Source: Pseudomonadota bacterium (GTDB lineage Bacteria > Myxococcota_A > UBA796 > SXON01). From it: DNA of 7,953 bases. The stretch spans positions 1 through 7,953 of the forward strand of contig SXOM01000269.1 of NCBI GenBank assembly GCA_005776735.1, read 5' to 3'. Positions 1 to 6,812 of the stretch are shown in pieces; within the stretch, counting starts at the first letter, position 1, and every line of letters starts with the position of its first letter. Under the pieces are notes generated by a model that did no database searches, was not told the origin of the DNA, and saw nothing but the letters and a program-made list of their open reading frames with translations. A program made the position numbers and the translations under genes.

Positions 1-117
1 CGCCGTCCGGTGGGTCGCGGCGCGGGGCCCCTCCAGAATTTTGTGGCGACAAACCCCGGTGCTGCTCTTGACACGCCAACAGATCGGCGGGAGCATCACC
101 ACCTCCCTGGTCGTGCC
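1..117 (+). promoter_or_regulatory. Upstream region with candidate promoter and small inverted repeat
   Basis: Short stretch in front of the c-di-GMP gene. It holds a perfect -35-like hexamer TTGACA at 68-73. Seventeen bases later is a poor -10 candidate (GAGCAT, 91-96, three of six matches), which would place a transcript start about 15 bases before the GTG at 118. The most AT-rich patch (35-53) contains an inverted repeat with five-base arms, TTTGT (40-44) and ACAAA (49-53), around GGCG, which could be a protein-binding site or chance. No terminator for an upstream gene is visible. The promoter reading conflicts with translation starting at 10 or 43, so it is only tentative support for the start at 118. 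Confidence 0.25.
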
Positions 118-2265
118 GTGTCGCCTGTCCCCGTGCGCCCCCGCCTGCTGCTCCTCGAAGACCTGCGCGAGGAAGCGGAGAACCTGATCGCCTGGCTCGA
201 TGCCAGCTTCGAGATCACCCACGTCACGAGTGTGCATGCGTTACGACATCGTCTCGCTGAAGTGTCCTTCCACGTCGCCCTGATCGACCTGTGCGTGGAC
301 GACAGCCAGGGGCTCGACACGTTCCTGGCCGTCCACGCCGCGGCGCCGGAGCTGCCGATCGTCGTCCAGAGCGGCCTGGACGGCGACGCCGTGGCGTTGG
401 AGGCCGTGGCGCGCGGTGCGCAGGACTACCTCGTGAAGCGGAGCTTCACCGCGGAGCTCGTGCGGCGGGCGTTGCGCTATGCGATGGAGCGCGGCCGCGT
501 GGAGCGGGAGCTGCGGGAGAGCCGGGAGCGGTACCGCCTTGCGTTGGCCGGCGCCAACGACGGGGTCTGGGACTGGGACCTGGTGGCAGGGACCTTCCGG
601 GTCTCGGAGCGGTGGTGCGAGATGCTCGGCCTCGGACAAGACGAAGTGGGCGAGGACCCGGAGGGGTGGCTCGCCCTGTTGCATCCGTCGGAGCGGGACG
701 AGGTCTGGGACACGCTCCAAGCCCACCTGACCGGGCAGACGCCGCACTTCGAGGTGGAGCACCGCGTGTCACACGGGGACGGCGGGTGGCGATGGGTGCG
801 GACGCGTGGCCTCGCCGTGCGCGACGGCGCGGGGCGGGCGACGCGGATCGCCGGTTCGCAGGGCGACATCACCGAGCGGCGCAACTTCGAGGCGCGGCTG
901 TTGCGCGACGCGACCACCGACACGCTCACCGGCCTCGCGAACCGGGCCGCGTTCGTCGAGCGCCTGCGCGGCGCGCTGGCACGCACGGCGATGGAGGGCG
1001 CGCGCGGCTGCGCGGTGTTGTTCCTCGACCTGGACCGGTTCAAGCTGGTCAACGACAGCCTCGGCCACCAGGTGGGCGACCGCCTCCTGGTCGCGGTCGC
1101 CCAGCGGCTGCGGATGAGCGTTCGGCCCCAGGACCTCGTCGCCCGCGTCGGCGGCGACGAGTTCGCGCTCCTGGTGGAGGCGGTGGACTCCGCCGAGCGG
1201 GTGGCGGAGCTGGCCGCGCGCATCCATCGGTCGTTGTCCCTGCCGTTCCATGTGGGGTCCCAGCAGATCCACGCCTCGGGCAGCATCGGCATCGTGCACT
1301 GCGCCGGCGAGGCCGAGGGCGTGGAGGAGGTCCTGCGCAACGCCGACATCGCGATGTACCGCTCCAAGCGCGCCGGGCGTGGCTGCACCGAGGTGTTCAG
1401 CGAAGCGGACCACGCCGCCGTGGCGGGGCGGCTCGACCTCGAGACGGGCCTGCGGCGGGCCTTGGCACAGGGCGAGCTGGTGCTCCACTACCAACCCATC
1501 GTGCGCATCCCCGACGCGTCGTTGGTGGGGTTCGAGTCCCTGGTCCGGTGGCGCACGCCCGAGGGCAGGTTGGTGCAACCTTCGGAGTTCATCCCGGTCG
1601 CCGAGGAGTGTGGGCTCATCCACCAGCTCGGCGCGTGGGCGCTCCGGGCCGCCTGCCAACGGATGGCGGACCTCACCCGCGCGTTGCCGGCCGCCGTCGA
1701 CCTGAGCGTCAGCGTGAACGTCTCGGCCCGCCAGTTCGCCGACCCGGGGTTGGTGGGCCTGGTCGAGCGGGCGCTGGTCTCCACCGGCCTGAGCCCGCGA
1801 CGCCTGGGGCTGGAGGTGACCGAGAGTGCGCTCATCGACGATCCCGACGCCGCCACCGTCACGTTGGGGCGTCTGCGGGCGATGGGCGTGCGCATCCACC
1901 TGGACGACTTCGGGATCGGCTACTCCTCGCTGAGCTACCTCCGCCGCTTCCCCATCGACTGCCTCAAGATCGACCGGAGCTTCACCCAGTCGGTCCCGGG
2001 CCGGCACCAGGACGAGGCGATCATCCGGGCGATCGTCGCGCTCGCCGATGCGCTCGGCCTGGAGGTCGTGGCCGAGGGCGTGGAGCGGGAGGAGCAGTGG
2101 GCCCACCTGGTCGGCCTGCAGTGTGGTTATGGGCAGGGCTTCTTCTTCTCGCACCCGCTCGAAGGGCTGGACGTGGAGTCCGCGGCGGTCGCGAGCCTGG
2201 GCCGGGGTGGCCGCCAGCCCCCGCGCTCCGGACAGCACCCGCCCCCGGCCGCCCTCCGCGGTTAG
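118..2265 (+). CDS. Response regulator with PAS, GGDEF and EAL domains (c-di-GMP turnover)
   Basis: Cytoplasmic signalling protein predicted to make and/or degrade the second messenger cyclic di-GMP. Numbering from the GTG at 118 (715 aa): receiver domain about 8-125 with acidic pair E14/D15, phospho-acceptor D57, S85 and K107; a charged helix linker about 116-142; a PAS/PAC domain about 138-256; GGDEF domain about 262-430 with an intact GGDEF (345-349) and an RxxD product-inhibition site (RPQD, 336-339) five residues upstream; EAL domain about 440-690 with the motif as ESL (473-475) and the expected metal/catalytic residues N534, E566, D596, D597, K617, E653 and Q673. The tail is proline-rich. 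Both enzymatic halves look largely intact, so the net activity is unknown. The frame is open upstream to position 10 with GTG codons at 10, 43, 118 and 133 and no good Shine-Dalgarno at any. I chose 118 because it lies just before the receiver fold. The partner histidine kinase is not in the window. Family certain, start uncertain. Confidence 0.93.
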   Translation: MSPVPVRPRLLLLEDLREEAENLIAWLDASFEITHVTSVHALRHRLAEVSFHVALIDLCVDDSQGLDTFLAVHAAAPELPIVVQSGLDGDAVALEAVARGAQDYLVKRSFTAELVRRALRYAMERGRVERELRESRERYRLALAGANDGVWDWDLVAGTFRVSERWCEMLGLGQDEVGEDPEGWLALLHPSERDEVWDTLQAHLTGQTPHFEVEHRVSHGDGGWRWVRTRGLAVRDGAGRATRIAGSQGDITERRNFEARLLRDATTDTLTGLANRAAFVERLRGALARTAMEGARGCAVLFLDLDRFKLVNDSLGHQVGDRLLVAVAQRLRMSVRPQDLVARVGGDEFALLVEAVDSAERVAELAARIHRSLSLPFHVGSQQIHASGSIGIVHCAGEAEGVEEVLRNADIAMYRSKRAGRGCTEVFSEADHAAVAGRLDLETGLRRALAQGELVLHYQPIVRIPDASLVGFESLVRWRTPEGRLVQPSEFIPVAEECGLIHQLGAWALRAACQRMADLTRALPAAVDLSVSVNVSARQFADPGLVGLVERALVSTGLSPRRLGLEVTESALIDDPDAATVTLGRLRAMGVRIHLDDFGIGYSSLSYLRRFPIDCLKIDRSFTQSVPGRHQDEAIIRAIVALADALGLEVVAEGVEREEQWAHLVGLQCGYGQGFFFSHPLEGLDVESAAVASLGRGGRQPPRSGQHPPPAALRG

Positions 2266-2276
2266 CTGCGCGGGCC

Positions 2277-4568
2277 ATGCCCGTCGCGCTGCCGATCGAC
2301 GCCGTCCTGCCCGAGCTGCTGGCCCGACTGGCCGAGTCGGGCGCGGTCGTGCTCGAAGCGCCCCCCGGGTCGGGGAAGACGACGCGGGTGCCGATCGCGC
2401 TGGCCGGAACGGTTCCCGGCCAGGTGTGGGTGCTCGAGCCCCGCCGTGTCGCTGCGCGTGCCGCTGCGCAGCGCGTCGCGGACGAGCTCGGCGAGCGGGT
2501 GGGGGCCACCGTCGGCTACGCGATGCGGTTGGACCGGGCGGCGGGCCCCGACACCCGGGTGCTGTACGTCACCGAGGCCCTGCTCACCCGGCGGCTCGAC
2601 GACTTCGCAGGCATCGACGCGGTCGTGCTCGACGAGTTCCACGAGCGGAGCATCCACACCGACGTGGCCTTGGCGTGGTGTCGCGCCCTGCGGCGGCGCC
2701 GTCCGGAGCTCCGCCTGGTGGTGATGTCCGCCACGCTGGACGGTGAGGCAGTCTCTCGCTACTTGGATTGTCCACGCGTACGAACCGAGGGCACCTTGCA
2801 CCCGGTCGAGGTCCGCTGGTTCGACCGGAAGGACGAGCGGTCCCTCGAGCTGCGGGTGGCCGCGGCCGTGCGGAGCTTGCCGGGCGACGTGCTCGCGTTC
2901 TTGCCGGGCATCGGGGAGATCGAGCGCACCGCCGCCCTGCTCGGCGACCTCGAGGTGTACCCGCTGCACGGCGAGCTCGACGGGGCCGCGCAGGACCGGG
3001 CGTTGCGGGCCGGGCGCCGCGGGGCCGACGCGCCCAAGCGGGTGGTCCTGGCCACCAACGTCGCGGAGACGAGCGTGACGGTCGAGGGGATCGCGGCGGT
3101 CGTCGACCCCGGCACCGTCCGCCGACCCGCGTTCGACGTGAACACCGGCATTCCCAGCCTCGACCTCGTCCCCATCGCGCGGGACGCGGCGATCCAGCGA
3201 GCCGGTCGTGCCGGTCGGCTCGGGCCGGGGGTGTGCCTGCGCCTGTACAGCCGCGTGGACTTCGAGGGGCGCCCCGCCCAGACACCGCCCGAGGTGCGAC
3301 GGATCGACCTGAGCGCGACCGCGTTGGCGCTCGGGGGGCTCGAGCTCGAGTGGTTCGAAGCGCCGCCGGCTGGAGCATGGAAATCTGCCGTTTCATTGCT
3401 CGAACGTATCGGCGCGGTGACGGACGGCCGCCGCACGGCGCTCGGCGAGGAGATGGTGCGCTTGCCGCTCCACCCCCGCCTGGCGCGGGTACTCGTGGAG
3501 GCGGTGGCCGCGGGTGTGGGCGGGCCGGCCGCGGGCCTGGTCACGTTGTTCGGGAGGAAGTCCACAGGTGACCTCGTGGACCGTGCGCTCGACGGCGAAG
3601 GCGACGCGCGGGAGCGCCGCCGCCTGGAGGGGCTGGTCCACCTCCGGGGTCCGCGCGCAGCCGACCCGGAGCGGGCGCTCCGGCGGGCGTTGCTCGCCGG
3701 GTTCCCCGATCGGGTCGCCCGGCGCGAGGGCGGCCGGGTGCGCTTCGCGGACGGGGGCTCGGCCGAGGTCGAGACCGGCCGGGACGGGTACGTCGTCGTC
3801 ACCGAGGTCGATCGTGTCGGGACGCGGACCCGCGCCCGCACGCTCACGCCGGTCGACGAGGACTGGCTCCTGGAAGCGTCGGTGGTCCGGGCGACGATGC
3901 GCTGGGCGGGGGAGCGGGTCGAGGTGCGCGAAGAGCTGTGTTTCGGCGAGCTGGTCCTCGACGCGGCGCCCGGCGCCGGCGACCCCGACGCGGTGGCGGC
4001 GCTCTTGTTGCAGCATGCGCGCCCCACGATGCACCGCCTGGTGCCCGACTGGGACGACGGCGTGGCCCTGCTGGGCCGGCTGGCCTTCTTGCGGGGGCGA
4101 AACGTCGCGGTCCCCGATCTCGAGCTGGAGGCGATGGCGGCCGCGGTGTGCACCGGCTGCCGGTCGACCGCCGACCTGCGCGACACCTCGTTGGTGCGCA
4201 CGATCCGCGACCGCCTCGCCGACCCGGGCCTCGTGGACCGCCTCGCCCCCACCCACGTGCGCCTGCCCGGTCGTCCGCGGGCGGCCGTGGGCTACGAGAC
4301 GGGCGAACCCTATGTCGAGTCGCGGATGCAGGACTTCTTCGGCCTGGCCGACGGCCCCAAGGTCGCCGACGGGGTGGCGCTGGTGCTTCAGTTGCTCGCG
4401 CCCAACCAGCGGCCGGTCCAGGTCACGCGCGACCTCGCGGGGTTCTGGGCCCGGCACTACCCGGGGATTCGCAAGGAGCTGATGCGCAAGTACCCACGGC
4501 ACCACTGGCCGGAGGACCCGCGCAACGCCGAGGCGCCGCCCCCCCGGCCTCCTCGCGGGCCCCGCTGA
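2277..4568 (+). CDS. hrpB: ATP-dependent RNA helicase HrpB (DEAH family)
   Basis: Predicted cytoplasmic superfamily 2 helicase, 763 aa. The first RecA domain has Walker A GSGKT (31-35), the EPRRVAARAAAQR motif, the HrpB-type Walker B variant DEFHERS (119-125, Phe where DEAH has Ala) and SATLD (151-155). The second RecA domain has the TNVAETSVT segment (260-268) and motif VI QRAGRAGR (307-314). A winged-helix/ratchet region follows (about 345-450), with an LPLHPRLARVL segment. The C-terminal HrpB domain (about 640-755) has its hallmark YETGEP (from 673), NQRPVQVTRDLAGFW (from 710) and KYPRHHWPEDPR. At 763 residues it is somewhat shorter than the usual 800-850; the shortening appears to lie in the linker after the ratchet domain, where only about 30 residues follow FGRKSTGDL. 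The ATG follows the c-di-GMP gene stop by 11 bases with no strong Shine-Dalgarno, suggesting co-transcription. HrpB proteins are non-essential helicases of poorly defined substrate. The same frame is open far upstream, but that part is a shadow of the preceding gene. Confidence 0.95.
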   Translation: MPVALPIDAVLPELLARLAESGAVVLEAPPGSGKTTRVPIALAGTVPGQVWVLEPRRVAARAAAQRVADELGERVGATVGYAMRLDRAAGPDTRVLYVTEALLTRRLDDFAGIDAVVLDEFHERSIHTDVALAWCRALRRRRPELRLVVMSATLDGEAVSRYLDCPRVRTEGTLHPVEVRWFDRKDERSLELRVAAAVRSLPGDVLAFLPGIGEIERTAALLGDLEVYPLHGELDGAAQDRALRAGRRGADAPKRVVLATNVAETSVTVEGIAAVVDPGTVRRPAFDVNTGIPSLDLVPIARDAAIQRAGRAGRLGPGVCLRLYSRVDFEGRPAQTPPEVRRIDLSATALALGGLELEWFEAPPAGAWKSAVSLLERIGAVTDGRRTALGEEMVRLPLHPRLARVLVEAVAAGVGGPAAGLVTLFGRKSTGDLVDRALDGEGDARERRRLEGLVHLRGPRAADPERALRRALLAGFPDRVARREGGRVRFADGGSAEVETGRDGYVVVTEVDRVGTRTRARTLTPVDEDWLLEASVVRATMRWAGERVEVREELCFGELVLDAAPGAGDPDAVAALLLQHARPTMHRLVPDWDDGVALLGRLAFLRGRNVAVPDLELEAMAAAVCTGCRSTADLRDTSLVRTIRDRLADPGLVDRLAPTHVRLPGRPRAAVGYETGEPYVESRMQDFFGLADGPKVADGVALVLQLLAPNQRPVQVTRDLAGFWARHYPGIRKELMRKYPRHHWPEDPRNAEAPPPRPPRGPR

Positions 4569-4569
4569 G

Positions 4570-5139
4570 TCAGTACGGCGCGACCAGGTCGAGTGTCACG
4601 ATGTCGCTTTCGAGGCGCACCAGGCCGAAACCCGGCGCGAACCACCATGTTCCGCTGGGTGCGGGTGTGTCCACACACGTCGAGGCCAGCGCGTGGTCGA
4701 AGGTGCCATAGTGGGTCGACACGTCTGCCACGGACTCGGCCACGCAGTCGCCCTGCAGGTTTCCCACGCTGTCGCCGCTGTGTGCGCCCCCACGGGCGAA
4801 GAACGTGGCGGTGTCGCTGCCCTCGCTGCCCCAGGACCACGCGCTGAGGACCAGGTCGGCGGCGGTGAGGTCCCAACGGAACGACCCCACCTTCTCCCCT
4901 TCGGCGTAGCGGGTGCCCCGGCGCACCTCCATGGTGCCGTCTTCATCGAGTTGGCCGCGTAGCACCTGGCTGTCGTCGACGTCGCCGGTGTCGCCGTCGT
5001 CGCGGAAGGTCCAGGAGGCGGTGCCCTCGAAGTATTGGTCGATGTCGAACGCGCCACCGCCGCCGGCCGAATCGAGCCCCTCGCACCCGCTGAGCACCGC
5101 CCCGGCGAGGCCGAGGGCGGCCCACTTCGGCCCCGTCAC
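4570..5139 (-). CDS. Small predicted lipoprotein, function unknown
   Basis: Predicted 189-residue exported lipoprotein I cannot assign to a named family. It starts with a short signal peptide: Lys at 5, a hydrophobic stretch 6-16 and lipobox LSGC (16-19). Lipidation would be on C19, and the residue after it is Glu, not Asp, which by the usual rule favours the outer membrane. The mature part has a Gly linker (26-29), an acidic run (47-56), alternating beta-type sequence, and two further cysteines (C132, C155) that could pair. The C-terminal WWFAPGFGLVRLE (165-177) recalls the 'apGVGlV' motif at the end of DUF3108/TapB-like beta-rich proteins; this is suggestive only. The GTG start overlaps the stop of the upstream lipoprotein gene in a GTGA tetranucleotide, without a visible Shine-Dalgarno, so translation is probably coupled to that gene. 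The frame is open well upstream, but the signal peptide and GTGA overlap fix the start. The stop lies one base from the opposing hrpB stop. Confidence 0.8.
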   Translation of the reverse strand: MTGPKWAALGLAGAVLSGCEGLDSAGGGGAFDIDQYFEGTASWTFRDDGDTGDVDDSQVLRGQLDEDGTMEVRRGTRYAEGEKVGSFRWDLTAADLVLSAWSWGSEGSDTATFFARGGAHSGDSVGNLQGDCVAESVADVSTHYGTFDHALASTCVDTPAPSGTWWFAPGFGLVRLESDIVTLDLVAPY

Positions 5140-6812
5140 TGGGACCACCACACGGGAAGGTGGTTGTCGGAGCGGGTGCTCTGACCCGGGAGCCAATACG
5201 GTGCGCTCGACGGGTCCATCCCCGCGCGCGCCAGGGCCGGGTCGACCGCCGTGATCCAGATCTGGGACTGGCTCACCGCAGACACGCCGATGGGCCGGCG
5301 GGAGCTGAAGGCCAACCACAAGACGTCGTCGTCCGGGAGCGGGGCCCAGCGCGCGAGGCTGTTGCGGAGGCTCCCGGTGCCGTTGGCGGCGTCGAGCCGG
5401 ATCGGGTCGCCGCCCGCGGCGCTCAACAACCACACTTCGGCGTCGTCGTCGGCGTAGGTGTCCCCCGTCGAGCGGTTGAACACGATCCAGTCCCCGTCGG
5501 GGGAGAACGACGGGTAGTAGTAGCAGGTGCCCGCGGCGGCCGGAATGAGCGTCTCGACGTTGGTGAGGCGCGAACCATCGAAGTTCATGGTCACGATCTC
5601 GGAGCCGGCCAGCCCCATGTCGCTGAAGACCGACCCGGTGGCGCGCGTCGCCACCACGCGCGTGCCGTCGGGCGACCACGCGGGGTGGGTGTAGTAGCCG
5701 GAGTCGGGCGTCACCTGGGCGATGAACGTGTTGGCCGCGAGATCGTAGAGCACCAGGTCGCCCTGGAGGATGCCGAGGATGAGCTTGCCGTCGGGTGACA
5801 ACGCGTGGAACGTCATCCGCTTCTCGCCGTCGGTGTCGTGGATGATCCGCGTGGCTTCGCCCTCGGCCACATCCACCGTCTGGTAGGTGCCGCCGATGCC
5901 GTCGCGGGTGACGACCATCCACTGCCGGGACTCGGCGATCTCGTGGCACCCCAGGCACTCGCCCGTCTGCTCCTTGGGCCAGAACCGCTGCACCTCGCCC
6001 CCGCCGGCCTCGATGCGCATCACGGCGGTGTCGGACGTGGACCAGTACAGGACGCTCCCCTGCGCGTCGAACCGGTTGACCGTGACCGCGATCGGCGGGG
6101 AGCTGCGCACGTCGCCGAGCGTGCTGCCGTCCCACGTGGCGGCGCGGAGCTGCAGCTCCAACGAGCCGCGGCTGTTGGTCGCGCTCACCGTCTCCCACAC
6201 CTCGACCGGGACCTCCCACTGCGTCTGCCCGGACAGGTACACGTCGTAGCTCTCGAGGGTGGACGCGAAGTGGAGCCACTGCACCTCGCCGGCGCCGGTG
6301 CCCTGCCACTGCACGACCAGGCCCTCCAGGTTGCGGGGGACCGTGGTGCCGTCCAGCGGGTAGTCGATGCTGAGCGTGGCCTCGCCGTCGCCCGCGTCGG
6401 CAAACGCCGTGGCGACGGCGCTGTCGACGCCGTCGGCGAGGTACTCCGAGGCGTGCACCACCCGGAGCGTGGCGGTGGCCTCGTTCTCCAGGAAGGTCGC
6501 GGTGATGGTGGCTTCGCCGCCGTTGGTGTCGACCGACGTGAAGTTGCCGCGCGAGTCGATGGTCCCCACGCTGGCGTTGCTCAGCTCCCAGCTCACGAGG
6601 TCCAGCGCGCCCTCCTCCCCGTCGCCGAAGGTGGCGACGGCGGCGAAGGTCTGCGCCGCCGGCTCGCCCGCCCGGGTGCTCAGCTCGAGCGTGTCCGGCT
6701 CGATGCGCAGGCCCACGACGTCGCCGCCGTGCACCGTGCCGGCGTCCCCCGCCATCGTGCAGCCCGCGAGGACCAGCCCCGCGATGTGATACCGTCCCCG
6801 ACGAATGCGCAC
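5136..6812 (-). CDS. Lipoprotein with Ig-like domain, CxxCH haem motif and TolB-type propeller
   Basis: Predicted 558-residue cell-envelope lipoprotein. The N terminus is basic (R2, R4, R5, R7) followed by a hydrophobic stretch and lipobox LAGC (15-18). Then come a bacterial Ig-like (Big_2 type) domain about 33-119, a second beta-sandwich-like region about 148-265, a single c-type haem attachment motif CLGCH (C286, C289, H290), and a beta-propeller with PD40/TolB-like repeats centred on SPDG at 339-342, 380-383 and 437-440. The sixth haem ligand is not obvious (M299 and M333 are candidates). CxxCH next to PD40 repeats points to a periplasmic or surface-exposed protein, but its partner, substrate or electron donor cannot be read. 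The start is GTG, supported by AGGAG (6823-6827) ten bases upstream and by the signal peptide; no in-frame start lies between it and the lipobox core. The stop overlaps the next gene's start (GTGA). Its 5' end overlaps the divergent vWA gene by eight bases. Confidence 0.87.
   Translation of the reverse strand: MRIRRGRYHIAGLVLAGCTMAGDAGTVHGGDVVGLRIEPDTLELSTRAGEPAAQTFAAVATFGDGEEGALDLVSWELSNASVGTIDSRGNFTSVDTNGGEATITATFLENEATATLRVVHASEYLADGVDSAVATAFADAGDGEATLSIDYPLDGTTVPRNLEGLVVQWQGTGAGEVQWLHFASTLESYDVYLSGQTQWEVPVEVWETVSATNSRGSLELQLRAATWDGSTLGDVRSSPPIAVTVNRFDAQGSVLYWSTSDTAVMRIEAGGGEVQRFWPKEQTGECLGCHEIAESRQWMVVTRDGIGGTYQTVDVAEGEATRIIHDTDGEKRMTFHALSPDGKLILGILQGDLVLYDLAANTFIAQVTPDSGYYTHPAWSPDGTRVVATRATGSVFSDMGLAGSEIVTMNFDGSRLTNVETLIPAAAGTCYYYPSFSPDGDWIVFNRSTGDTYADDDAEVWLLSAAGGDPIRLDAANGTGSLRNSLARWAPLPDDDVLWLAFSSRRPIGVSAVSQSQIWITAVDPALARAGMDPSSAPYWLPGQSTRSDNHLPVWWSQ

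Noticed and set aside
24..31. GGGGCCCC palindrome followed by a few T's as a terminator of an upstream gene
   Set aside because: The palindrome has no loop and the T-run is short and eight bases away.
769..2238. 489-codon open frame on the minus strand
   Set aside because: Antisense to the well-supported GGDEF/EAL gene, with no recognisable domain; a GC-rich shadow.
291..2276. Open frame running in from upstream into hrpB, giving a possible 1425-residue protein
   Set aside because: The upstream part is arginine-, glycine- and proline-rich shadow sequence over the GGDEF/EAL gene; HrpB homology begins at the ATG at 2277.
2759..4252. 497-codon open frame on the minus strand
   Set aside because: Antisense to hrpB, Arg/Ser/Pro-rich composition, no motif.
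4530..4551. GAGGC/GCCTC inverted repeat near the end of hrpB as a terminator
   Set aside because: Five-base arms around a 12-base loop with no following T-run, inside coding sequence; such repeats are expected by chance in this base composition.
6771..6793. Extended -10 candidate (TGTGATAC) for the vWA gene
   Set aside because: Only three of six matches to TATAAT and no -35 partner at a suitable distance.
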